Shown piece after piece: positions 22,492 through 33,330 of a stretch of 64,000 nt of DNA. Position 1 is the stretch's first letter. Each line of letters opens with the position of its first letter. The notes beneath the pieces are model-generated. The model was not told the origin of the DNA. It ran no database searches and saw only the letters and a list, made by a program, of their open reading frames with translations. Position numbers and translations under genes: made by a program. This stretch comes from Elmis aenea (taxonomy: Eukaryota; Arthropoda; Insecta; Coleoptera; Elmidae): assembly GCA_947652605.1 (NCBI GenBank), contig OX393579.1, positions 42,538,970 to 42,602,969 on the forward strand, given 5' to 3'.

Positions 22492-22616
22492 TCGATAATT
22501 TTTGGTTAATATACCCGAATGCAAGTTGAGCTGATAAAAACACAAGTACACGAAGTGTACGAGTGATGTTTTCTGATTCAACTTGCATGAGTGAAGATTT
22601 GTCAAAAATTATAGAT
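22492..22616. repeat. Hairpin with perfect GTACAC-GAA-GTGTAC centre
   Basis: ATGCAAGTTGA at 22519-22529 is mirrored by TCAACTTGCAT at 22578-22588. The centre is GTACACGAAGTGTAC at 22546-22560, and outer AATTTTT/AAAAATT blocks extend the pairing to about 125 bp. It is probably a small palindromic MITE. Confidence 0.55.
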
Positions 22617-22645
22617 TATTTGAAATGCACGAGTCACATTTTGTC

Positions 22646-23114
22646 AGAAAATTTCCTTCACCTAATCTAACTGTCAAATTAAATGTACGTTATGTCAAAT
22701 TTTACGAGTACTGTCAGAGTGGTGCGTCAGGGGTGTGATTTAATCTATATTAAAGTGACGCTACCGGTCGCCGAAATTCCTCAAAAAATTATCAAGACCA
22801 AAATATTTAATTTCCTTTCCAAATTTATTTTTTCGACCATCACAAACTCAGATTTCTTAAAAAAGGCCAATAAACGCATGAAAATCTGTTAATTGGGAAA
22901 AGGATATTATCAGTGTATGATTATGTTTATTGGTCATTTCTAGGAAATCTGAGTTTGTTATTGGTCGAAAACACAAATTTAACAGGAGGATCAACATCTG
23001 ACGAGGGAATGTAAGATTATTACCGTGTAATAATGCTTCTAATAGTAGTCTCTAGAAGATTTAAGATGGGTGATTGGTTGAAAACGCAAATTTGACAGGT
23101 GATGGAAATTTTCT
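22646..23114. mobile_element. MITE with AGAAAATTTCC ends, copy 1
   Basis: AGAAAATTTCCTTCACCT at 22646 is mirrored by AGGTGATGGAAATTTTCT ending at 23114. An internal inverted repeat pairs ACAAACTCAGATTTCTT with AGGAAATCTGAGTTTGT. The sequence from about 22700 onward is repeated at 39117-39505 in the same orientation. No coding sequence. Confidence 0.65.
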
Positions 23115-23474
23115 CCATTATAACACAAATATCCGTTTTTTTTGTATAGAAGTGACAATTAATTTTTTTTGTACTTGGGCTTTGGCACCTGACAAAACGA
23201 TTTAAATCAAAACACTGTGTATACCTGTACATTTAAATTTTATAATTACTTTACTTGTCATTTAATTCTTCAATCGATAACATAAAAATGTAAGACGACT
23301 CCCATTAAAAACAAAAAAGTTGACTATTGAATCTCAAAAACTAAGTAGGTTAGATTAGTTTTGTCAACTGAATGTAATTGAAAGTCTCTGTCTAACCCAC
23401 GAATACAACATTTCAGTTTTCTCATATTGATAATAAAAAACATATAGTTAAAATATAAAATTAAAGTTTTTAAG
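23115..23474. other. AT-rich DNA, nothing recognised
   Basis: No feature seen. Confidence 0.5.
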
Positions 23475-23666
23475 TACACCGGGTGTAACTAAAATCTGGA
23501 ACAACCCCTTTTTTTTAATTTAGTTTTGATTTTAGATGAGTGAAAATGTAGGTATGATATACTTATGTTTAATACCAGATTATTTGAACAATTCTACAGT
23601 AAAATTTCGTTTATTTAAAATAAAAACGGAAAAAAGGGGTGTACCAGAACTCAGTTACACCCGGTA
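23475..23666. mobile_element. 192-bp MITE with TACACCGGGTGTAACT ends
   Basis: TACACCGGGTGTAACT at 23475 is mirrored by AGTTACACCCGGTA ending at 23666. Pairing continues inward through TCTGG/CCAGA and CCCCTTTTTT/AAAAAAGGGG, about 40 bp in all. TA at both edges suggests a Tc1/mariner-type MITE. No coding capacity. Confidence 0.7.
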
Positions 23667-25422
23667 TATTAGTGAGTTGATAGTAGGCAAAATACAAACC
23701 CTTTCAGTTTAGATTCGTAGTAGGCACGCATTATGCTAATTTAAACATCCGTTTATCGGCAAAGTTCATCAGGTTGAAACGTTATTCTGTTCTGATGATA
23801 CAAAAACATTATTTTCTTCCGAATTATCTTGGAATCGAAACAGAAAGAATCTACTGTGACGTCATCAATTATTTTTGTTTTACTTTAGTGTTATTTCATT
23901 TACATTCAAATAAATAACATGCAACAAATACTGACACTTCAATTAACAAAACATGTGACACTTCAAAAGGGCCAATTTATGAGGATTTCAATTCTAGTAA
24001 AACAAATTAACGTTAAAATATTACGTTCGTAACTTAGAGTGCACACGTCAGTGTTTGTAGGTTTTGTCTATCAACAAACGATTTGATTAAATAAAACACA
24101 ACCTCGTACGCAAAAGTACGTATAAAAAAGAATGACAAGGATGCCATAAAAAAAGGATAACAACGGGAACTAAAATCTTGGGACAGTCGCACTAGGTAGT
24201 TAAGAATCAACCACCGAGAAATGTACAGCCAGTCGAAAAATAAAGGAGTTTGTTGTTAAAGTTGTGTTTAATTTTTTTCTTGTTGTGTATTATTTGCTCT
24301 AGAGCAGCGTAAAATAACGTTTGAGGGTCAACCACGTCATAAAGATGTCACGATCTATAATTAAAAATAAATGAACATAAGAGTAATATGTACTCTTCCA
24401 GAACAGTGCGGCCTATGTACCTATACAGTACGGTTCGTCACACTGTTATCGCTAGAAATTTTGTTACGTATTATTTAGCGGCTGATAATTTATCAGTAAC
24501 GAATTAAACTTGGTTTTCCTAAGGGGATGTTACTAACGTGTGTCTGGCTAAGTTCTGCTTATCACTGGCTTGAAACCCTCTCAAAATTCTTATCATGTTA
24601 CAAAAATTGCTAATCATATTTAATTGACGTCCCTTAAGGCATCCAATAAGAAGCTGCGTAAGTTTATATAAGCTAAATTTTCATTTTTTGTACATGTACT
24701 GCCAAGTTCTTTTGGGAGTGCGCGTATTTTAGAAGCTGAATAACATAGTTGTATTTACTAACCGTTTATTTCGTTTAATTCAGTCAATATCAGCACGATA
24801 CTTATCTTTTAATAACGACCAAAACATTAAAATAAATTTTGTAATTAAATACTACCACATAATTTTCCGTTATAATTTTAAACCGTTAAAAGTTAAAACT
24901 ATAAAATAAAATTGTCGCTATTTAAGCAACTATTTTTTGTCGATGCATTTAGAATCTGTTTTTTTAATAAAACTTAAATAATCCAACAAATTATTAAATG
25001 ACAATAGACTATTCCTTCTATATCGTAAATATTTACATTAACACGTTTAAATTTACTTTGCAATTTAAATAATGTAATCAGAAATTTCAAGATTATTAAG
25101 CCATACTACTTTCTTTCAGTATTTACCGTAAATTTACGATGCCTATTTTTTCTACTTAAACCTTTACTACCCGCTGTGCGGGTTTAACAGCTGAAATCGA
25201 CCGTCATTCAGAACTTAAATTAAATTTTCATATCATCTGTCGAGCATATTTTAATACTAAAGTTAGAACTTTCATAACTTTAAGGCTTTTTTAAATCCTT
25301 AAGAAGAGAAACATTTTTCTGCAAACATATCTCTACAAACATCTAGTGCCTATAAAGCTTTTGTTTTCGAATACATTCTTGTTTTATTTATTAGCAATAA
25401 TTGATTTCTTCGACTGTAATAG
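23667..25422. other. AT-rich DNA, nothing recognised
   Basis: No recognisable coding or repeat structure over 1.7 kb. It may hold unidentified old repeats or regulatory DNA. Confidence 0.45.
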
Positions 25423-25759
25423 TTATTTATGTATCAAGGCCAAAAAGTACGTTTTGGCCGAGGTGCATATTACATTTTTTGTGCGATCGAATTAAAAACA
25501 ATTTAAATTTTTAGTAATTTTCAAAATTATAGGTTAGAAACTACGTGACATTCTGTCACTGACAGATGACGGCGTATGTACTGCATTACCGGCCCTCTCC
25601 TTAGCAACGGCCGTAAAAGTTATTTTTTCGGCCGTTGCTAAGGGTAACGGCCTGAAAAGTAACTTTTACGGACGTTGCTAAGGATAGGGCCGGTAATGCA
25701 GTACTTTATGGTTGCTACCGCGTCCGTCAAACAGCTTTTTCTAGTACGATCGCACAAAA
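25423..25759. mobile_element. MITE-like repeat, copy 3 (ends TTTTGTGCGATCG)
   Basis: The terminal repeats lie at 25477-25489 and 25747-25759. The 54-bp leader with the GGCCAAAA hairpin is again directly upstream (25423-25476). It is almost identical to copy 2 at 1359-1695 although about 24 kb away, which suggests recent spread. Confidence 0.7.
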
Positions 25760-26639
25760 ACTTTATTTTATATTATCACAATCAAAGATACAGCAAAAAA
25801 CTTATTTACAAGAAAGTTGTTTGTCTTAGCAATTTTACAAACTCTTTTAATTTGCAGACATTCAATGGGTGGCTCGTTTCTTATCTTTGCATCATGACTT
25901 TGCTTAAAGTGATTTAACTTTTATTGATTGGCTCCAAGAAAATATTTCAAAATATTGCTAACTGTGGCGTACATAGAATGAGAATATAAAGTAATCAGCT
26001 GGTGGAAACTTTGAGGCAAAGTTAATAACATTTTCTTTTCTCCTTGTCAATTAAGTTGTATGATCAAGTAAGTTAACTTTAATAATATTGGGTAGCTTAT
26101 GTATTTAGCAAATTAATACCCTAGGATAGCATTAAAACCTCTTTTTTTATAGTCGCTTGTCATTTCTTCTAGGTGAATAGAATATATCTTGTTTCGATTT
26201 CTTTTTTGTTGATCATCTCTACGACTCATTTTTGGTTGTTGGGTGGATTTCATGTAATCGATTTTCCTTTCATGCGTCTTTTCTTTGGTCACACGTTCCA
26301 CTTAAATCCCGCTACTTTTCTGATTGTCATCTGCGTCACTTCTTCTGCTTATACGCTTGTTAACTTTGTTGTTATTTTACAGTTATTAAACGAAGTCATT
26401 ACTTAACTCCCTTTGATTGTTTTTCATTCGAGAAACCATTTAAAATACAGGAACTCCAACCACTATTAAGTAGTTTAGATGTATTTGTAATCATCTTACT
26501 GAAGTAAAATGATTCAGAAATATACCTTTTAAAACATTTATCGTAAAAGTTGTAAATTTAATTTCCAATAAATATATTGTAAGATACTTTATTACTTTCT
26601 ACATTCATTTAAATTAGTAAGTATTTATTTTGGGTGCAG
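25760..26639. other. No recognised gene
   Basis: Frames 26113-26301 (-) and 26173-26406 (+) overlap on opposite strands. The minus one is rich in charged residues but shows no known motif. Both are treated as chance frames. Confidence 0.4.
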
Positions 26640-28045
26640 GACAAAATTCCTACAGCCAACTTCCCGACAGTAGGGTTACCAACCGTACTCTTTAAAGAGT
26701 ACATGTACTCTTTTTGAAGTTGTAAAACAGCGTACTCTTACTTTTCACTTATCAAAGCCGAATGTACTCTTTTTGGAACTTTGAATTAATTTTTTTTTTT
26801 AAATCAGATTATCTAACACTTTCTTCAACCAACATAATACATTTGACATAAAACACAATTTCCACACAATAAATTGCAAGCAGCGGTAAACGTTACAAAA
26901 ATAATTGCTCTAACCCACTACCCAGTGTTATCTTTCACAATTGCTCGTTTTATTTGAATTGTACGAAATTACCGCCACTGTAGCAACACCAACACCCCAC
27001 CACTTGAGCAAAACTATTCCAATGCTGGTAGGCTTACGCTTAAGTTCTTCCGTTGTGATTTGTTTAATTATTTTGTGAGATTGTGAGAATAAATTAATAA
27101 ATTACAATACGGTAAATAAATAAAATTTAATGGAACCCATTCTATACCGTTCTTTGAGTTTTACAGAGCAAATAATAAAAATCATTAAATTTTTATGCGA
27201 AATATTAAAAATATTATTTAAATGAAAGCCGATTATAGTTACAACACCGGTTTGCAGAAGTTGTATCCTACCCGTGTTATATGATAACCGCGGTATAACC
27301 AAATTGTTGAAAATTCTCATATTTTTATTTAAAAAAACTTACATTTTATTTATCATTTCTTTAATGATTGGTGAATATAAAATTAAAATAAACTGTTCAC
27401 CATCATAAAATACATTAATATTACTGTGTAAAATGAATTACAACTTGTCTTTCACGCAGATCGCGTCAAAACAAAAAGACACAAAAAAATATTTTTTTTC
27501 ATTGTTTTCCGTGTATACAAAGCTACATCGTCAATTTACCCAACTCTGATTACTTATTGACCCTATTGTAGAATTTTGCCATTTTGCTAATTTGTTTGTT
27601 ATTGTTGAGATTTTGGTCAGAAAAAAGTACTTGCAACAAAAATATACTTCATTGCGGAACAACATTTATTGCCATTTACGGTTACAATATCATTAAATAA
27701 TTTACCATTTTGCATCATATTTAATAGAAATTATATACAGCGTCATTCAAAAAGTATGCAACAAATGGAAAAGTTTTTTTATTATGGATTTCTCAGAAAA
27801 TTTCATTTTTGATAAAAGTTGTATTGTATTTCGTATACATATAATTTTTAATACCCCCCCCCTTCCCCAATTCCTTAATCTGTACTGTACTCTTTTCTTA
27901 CAACCCAAGGTTGGTAACCCTACCCGACGGTCAACTTCTCGACAGACTAATATACCGACAGCCCAACTTTCTGATCAATTCTGATCAATTACCAAGCAGC
28001 TCAACTTCCCGACAAACCAAACTCCCGACAAAAGGAAATGGTTAT
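26640..28045. repeat. CCAACTTCCCGACA minisatellite, split by a hAT insertion
   Basis: Short, variable repeats around CAACTTCCCGACA occur at 26655-26670 and, after the hAT element, at 27923-28035 (CAACTTCTCGACA, CAACTTCCCGACA, ACTCCCGACA). The hAT insertion has split what was a single imperfect array. No coding role. Confidence 0.55.
26671..27922. mobile_element. hAT-type element with TAGGGTTACCAACC ends
   Basis: TAGGGTTACCAACC at 26671 is mirrored by GGTTGGTAACCCTA ending at 27922, with GTACTCTTT-type subterminal repeats on both sides. Flanking 8-mers are CCCGACAG (26663-26670) and CCCGACGG (27923-27930), 7 of 8 matching; because the flanks are repeats, this duplication alone is weaker evidence. 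No transposase recognised. Unlike the other five hAT elements here, no clear TACAGGGTG arm is nested in it. Confidence 0.75.
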
Positions 28046-31000
28046 TTGATGGTGAACTATCTAATTCGGTAGTGTCAAACTCATATGTGAACACGGAACA
28101 GGGAATTCAGTTTAAGACCGGACCGTTTACAAAAAAAAATTCCCAAAGATAATTTTAGCGAGCAAAAGAAAGTGACTTTTTATTTATATTCGAAAGAACC
28201 TCATTAATTGATTTTTTATAATGAAGTCGCAACTACGTTAATTTTATATATCATTATTGAATGTCACAACGCTCACAACGCAATATAGAACAAATAAAAT
28301 TAAAAATACTAGAAACTTTTGACAGAAACTATCATAGTACCTAATATTGGTGAGATTTTTGCGATAATGATGTTTTTAGTATAGATGTTAAATGTTTAAT
28401 TCTTTTCTCGCCCTGTGTGAGATTATTATTCTTTAAAAGGGAAAATAATTGTTCGAAAAGGTATGTAGGTCCTGCCAAACACTTACAAGATTCCAGCAGC
28501 AAACGTACGCATTTCAATAAAATGTTCTAGCAAGTACTTACAAATAAAAATCTGGAATACCGACTTTTTAAATATAATTTTCTTTTACCACTGTGTTGCA
28601 CTGGATTTCAATCAACTTTATTTGGAAATGTGGATGTTACTTTTTGCTTATTTGCTGTTAAAAAAAAACATATTTGGAATCTTATTTTTTAAGTAAAATA
28701 AAAGAAACATTAATCGACTACAAAATCTTTTGAAAAATTTTACTTAGTTTTATTTAGAAACTAAATATTGCAGCTACTTGTACTATTATTTAAGCTTTTA
28801 TGCTTTTTTCCAGGCAAACCATTCAAAAATAATTTAAAATGTCAGGGTCCAAAAAGGTTATTGAAATGAAAAAGCACAAGAGTTACCATTGAAGATTGGT
28901 TCTAATTCAAAGTATTTGTAAGGTATCATGGTTTTTCAGTAGCTATAATAGCAAAAATCTTATGTAGGTCTCAAAAGCTACATTTTTGAAATAAATAGCT
29001 CTGTCTTATTAGATTTTTAGTAGCAGAATTTGACTTTTTTATAAATACAAAAATTAAAACTTTCCTTATTTTAAAAACTAACTAAAACATCTTTATTTTG
29101 AATATATTGTTGTAGAGGTTTCTCATTTTAGTTTTTAAGTAAGATTTTATTAATGATTTGGAATAATATTTGTGATCCACTTAATTTTTGAGGTATAAAA
29201 AAAACTTTACATTATGTATACTGTGAAATATAGGTATCGCGGACTACTTCTTTATAATGATTTTTTTTCTGCTTTTAGGAAATATGTAATTTTTGCATAT
29301 GCTATAAAAAATAACAAAAGCTATCTTTTGTAAACAAAATTCATTGTCATAGTACGCCATTTATTGCTAAGAATAAAAAAAGCAGCTTAATGTCATGACT
29401 TGGGCTTTTTTATTCTATGTCATATGACAAATAAAATAACGTAATTTTTTTGACCAATTACACTCTGATTATAGTAAAAAAATATATCGCTCCGTTGATA
29501 TGGTTTGTTGTTTATTGCATCAGCAACCAATCAATACGATATATTGGGTATTCCATATTAATAAAATAGATGATACAGACTGCAGGCAAGGTGTAACAAA
29601 AACAATTAAAAATTAGTGAAATAAAATCGATTATACGTATAAAACTTTCCCATATTTTGCAGACTTTTTGAATGTTAAAATTACTATAAAAATCAAAGTT
29701 GAAAATTTACTATCAAATTTCAGATTAAGCCATATTTTTAAACTCTAAACAACTTTTTCCTGTAAACTTTACCCTTGCAGATATTTATAAAATCGCTGAA
29801 ATCTATTGTCATATGAATTTTTATTAAACCCTTTTTCATCTTAAAATTTGTTTTGGGTAATGTATCAACATTTATCGAAAATAAAATTTTCTGGAATATC
29901 GATGATAAAAGACTTTTCTATTTGTTGCAGACTTTTTAAATGAAACTGTAAATAATTTATTGAATTACTTGATATTATCATTTACGCAGATCTAATAATA
30001 ATACTACAAAATCGATAGTGTTATCATTAATTTGAGTGTGCAAATGTTATAAAAATTTCCACAAAAGTAGTAATACCTTTGATATTATAAAAAAAAAAAC
30101 ATACATAAAAGTATTTATTTTCTAAAAGCAATAAAAAATTTAATAAAAGCTTAGAGCTTTTAACGTATCATAAAAAATGTTTGTGCTTCATACCTCAGAA
30201 ATTATTATCTTCATAAATCTACATATCAAATTCTACTTAAAAACTTCCATCATAAACCTCAGTAACATTTTCTTCGATATCTTTCCTTGGTGAAAATAAG
30301 AAAACCGCTACAAATCTGATAACACAGACATATTTATCTCGCCAAAGTATTTCAAGACACTTAACACATACTGAGATATCCTACAAATGCTTGGAATTTG
30401 ATTCCGATCGCCCAATGAAAATAAAAATATTTTAAAACCGTTTTTTAGGAAGCCCCTTCAAGCTACTACCACCAAAGAATTTATCAATTAATTCTTAATT
30501 TACATCCAAAAATTTGCGACAAATATTTTGCTTGCGAAAACTAAAAGCATTGTTTCTGACAAAAAAACGTTATTATTGGGGAAACACATGACAAAAAAAA
30601 TACTAAAGAGTGCTCTGCACGTTGTTGTGTTGTTACCCGTGTTAAATAAAATTCATATTGTTTTGTTTATTGGGACTGAAATAATGAACATTTGCATTTC
30701 TGTATAAATTTTGAATCACTTGTTATTTGTAATGCCATCCACGCTAATGTATTCCTTTGTCAAGTTTGTGTCTTCATTTTCGTTTTCACTTTTACTGGTT
30801 TGCTTTAAATACGTACACTCTCAATTGTTACAAATTTGTTTTACTAAAATTCATCTCTAATCTTGTTCACAGTAAACTTGGAGTAGATCTTCTAACATTG
30901 TTTCAAGTTCCTCTGATGTACGTACATGATATTAGCCCAGCATTAGTTGCGAATTTGAAGTTGTTTGGCTGTTTTAAGTTGATGTATATAATGAACAGGA

Positions 31001-31056
31001 ATAGTGACATTGTCTCCCTTATTTACCTAATAGGAGTATATAATTCTGATATATAG
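28046..31056. other. Long AT-rich stretch without a recognised feature
   Basis: A hAT-like string, AGTGTCAAACTCATATGTGA, occurs near 28074 but has no partner. The frame 30757-31056 (99 residues) has no ATG start and no family motif. Nothing else was read over 3 kb. Confidence 0.45.
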
Positions 31057-31203
31057 GTAGTTCTCAAAGTACGCAATCAAAAATCAAGGGAAATAAATAC
31101 AACAAAAGGCTTAAACCAAGGATGCTTCTTATCAACTTTATTTATCAACATAAACAGGGTAGTCCACATGGACGAGCCACTATTGGGATCTCGTAAACGA
31201 TAA
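31057..31203 (+). pseudogene. Reverse transcriptase core fragment (K-G-L-x-Q-G-C motif)
   Basis: A 48-residue frame ending with TAA at 31201-31203 contains TKGLNQGCFLSTLFINI. This is the reverse transcriptase block with consensus GLRQGCxLSPxLFNIxI, which sits before the YADD catalytic box. The frame stops before that box, so it is a small isolated fragment of a non-LTR element. No tail or target duplication was seen. Confidence 0.5.
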
Positions 31204-32058
31204 GAGCTACAAAGAAGTTTAAATTAAACACATTTTTCCCCATTCTGAGACCTATTCAGTGATGCTTTAATGTTTTAAAAAAGTTTCATGGCACGCTAGA
31301 TAATAAACAAAAATCAAAATGGGCATTAATTTTAAATCGTTAATAACTCGGTTATACTTGATGGTACAAAAATAATTTTGCGTAAAAAGTTGTAGATTTT
31401 TTTGCGCACTGTAAAATTAAAACATTCATTTGTAACTATTAAATAATAAGAAAACTTTTAATCTGTCTGTGCTGTCCAGTATTGTATATTTGATATCAAA
31501 AATTTTAAATGTCTATCGTATTTTAAGTATAACATATTATAAACAGTATTACACACAGAAACTGCATTAGAACAGAATTATATGGTTTTTTATAATAAGA
31601 TAATGGAATTATTTGAACAACACTTGTTTGCACCAATTTCACTATGTTTTTACGTCCTTTGATGATCATCTTTGTTTAACAAAATTTTACTGCTTCAAAT
31701 TTAATCACTACACTCCCTGAAGATGTTTGGAAAATGTACCCAACGAAACATGTAGGAATAATAGTGAAATAAATTGACCTAAATAAAGCCTGTTTAAACC
31801 AGAAAAACAACCCATCGTTTTTGATACTAAACTTCACTACTCAATAATACATTCTCGTGCATTGTATGCGATTGACTCCCAATGTTCTGGCATTATTTTG
31901 ATTCCACGCCTAAAGAAATCCGGTGATTTGAAGGTGAAAATCGCCAATTTTGAAGAGCAATCGTTATTAAAAGAGACTCCTCAAAGATTGCTGGAGAGTG
32001 AGCAAAAAAGATAAAAATCTGATAGAACATAATTAGGATACTGAGGCGGAAAATTTAA
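31204..32058. other. No gene; contains a CTGA-stem-CGAAAC motif
   Basis: At 31717-31750 the order CTGAAGATG, TTTGG, loop, CCCAA, CGAAAC is seen (see the hammerhead-like finding). Otherwise AT-rich. Confidence 0.4.
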
Positions 32059-33020
32059 CCCTTTGCGGTCCAATTACGTTTCCCAAAATTCTACCCATTA
32101 ATTTTTCAAAATTATAACTAAATAAGATTTTTTTTGGCAGCGACATCTACTGATAACAGTCCCTTATAAATACAGCTTACAGGTTTTAAGTTATAAAATG
32201 AAAATGAGCGACAGTTATAATGACGTCAGCCGTCCCCTTAGTGAGAGCTTGCCGAAACGTCGAGCCTATTTAAATATTGCCCGGATACATTCCGAAAACC
32301 GTATTAAAAATAAATATATTTATATGCATCTATTTATTATGGAACTGATTGAGATAGTTGAAGCCTAAATTATCCCAATCAGTTTCATACAATATATCAG
32401 TTAACTGCCATCAACGTAATATTTTTTTATGTAATATTGTAATATTAATACAGTACAATATAAAATAACAATATATAATATTATATAAAATAAAAATATT
32501 ACAAAAATATAATCCAGCATTACAAAAAACACATGAAAATAAAACTATTCTGAACATAAAATATAAAATGATGTAACATAAAATATGTTGTCAAACTATT
32601 AACAATATGTTTTATTTTAAACTTTTCTTTAAAAATAAGCACGTAAAAAACATAATTTATCTAAAATGTCGTCTCCTAATTGCGACCTAATTTTTGTAGA
32701 AAATAATCCAGCCGCGGAAAAAGCTCTTTCGGATTCTACACTTGTTGATCGAGTAGTGAGTAAACAATCATATGCCATTTGTATGTTTTCCCCTTACTTT
32801 TTTTCCTTGAAAATACGTCAATTCTTTTCCGATTATTTGATTTAGATTTTTATCATGATTAGAAAGATATTGTAAAATTACCGGAATGACCGGTAAAAAA
32901 TTGGCAAATTACCGGTAAAATTTGAAGAGCATTTTTTGTGATTTACCGGTAAACCGGTAAACCGATTTACCGGTATTACAATCCCTAGGCGGGAGCGCCC
33001 CTACATTGGACCGCAAAGGG
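32059..33020. mobile_element. piggyBac-like element with CCCTTTGCGGTCCAAT ends and TTAA duplication
   Basis: CCCTTTGCGGTCCAAT at 32059-32074 is mirrored by ATTGGACCGCAAAGGG at 33005-33020. TTAA flanks both sides (32055-32058 and 33021-33024). The interior contains a hAT transposase C-terminus on the minus strand and, near the right end, ACCGGTAAACCGG repeats ending GGTATTACAATCCCTA. That is the look of a hAT terminus, so a hAT fragment is nested. The element abuts a mariner coding fragment on its right. Confidence 0.8.
32629..32793 (-). pseudogene. hAT transposase, C-terminal dimerisation domain fragment
   Basis: The minus strand is open for 54 codons and ends with TAA at 32629-32631. It contains STSVESERAFSAAG and then DDILDKLCFLRAY, the two hallmarks of the hAT dimerisation domain: the S-S-E-R-x-F-S-x-A-G block and the following leucine-rich helix. 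An in-frame TAA lies just upstream and the DDE core is missing. Similar sequence is found at the C-terminus of hAT transposases. It sits inside the TTAA-flanked element at 32059-33020. Confidence 0.75.
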
Positions 33021-33024
33021 TTAA

Positions 33025-33330
33025 TCTTAATACAAAGCGATAAAAGTTGACGAGCTAAACGATGACGAGGGAGCAAAGAATCACAAATAATAACACGCTG
33101 AAATTTGTTAATTTCGTTCAAAAAGCATGGTTCCCTCACGTCCAATTTTTGATTTTCGTCCATGGAATTCAAATGTTTTACCATGGTTGATTAATCAATA
33201 ATCATAATTCATCATAATGCCCAATTCCCGAATCTAACGACGTGGATCATTGTGAGTTAAAGCGTGTTAACTTTTTTCATCAGTCGGTTAGTCTTGCTGG
33301 ACGTAGAGCATCATTCGTGTCAAAATAACC
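33025..33330 (-). pseudogene. Mariner transposase, N-terminal fragment
   Basis: The minus frame from 33184 reads VKHLNSMDENQKLDV, then a region where W-V-P-H is expected, then LNEINKFQRVIICDSLLPRHR. This is the linker of mariner transposases between the second helix-turn-helix and the first catalytic aspartate (QKLDVWVPH, then R-x-x-I-C-x-S-L-L-x-R). Upstream, a shifted frame gives a RELGIMMNYDY-like helix. The expected T-G-D-E-K-W block does not follow, because the piggyBac-like element is inserted at the TTAA at 33021. Confidence 0.6.

Noticed and set aside
26113..26406. Opposed frames of 62 and 77 residues.
   Set aside because: They overlap on both strands, neither shows a known motif, and the composition is expected from a T-rich strand.
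30757..31056. A 99-residue plus-strand frame.
   Set aside because: It lacks an ATG start and any recognisable motif, and its hydrophobic, leucine/tyrosine-rich content is what AT-rich DNA gives by chance.
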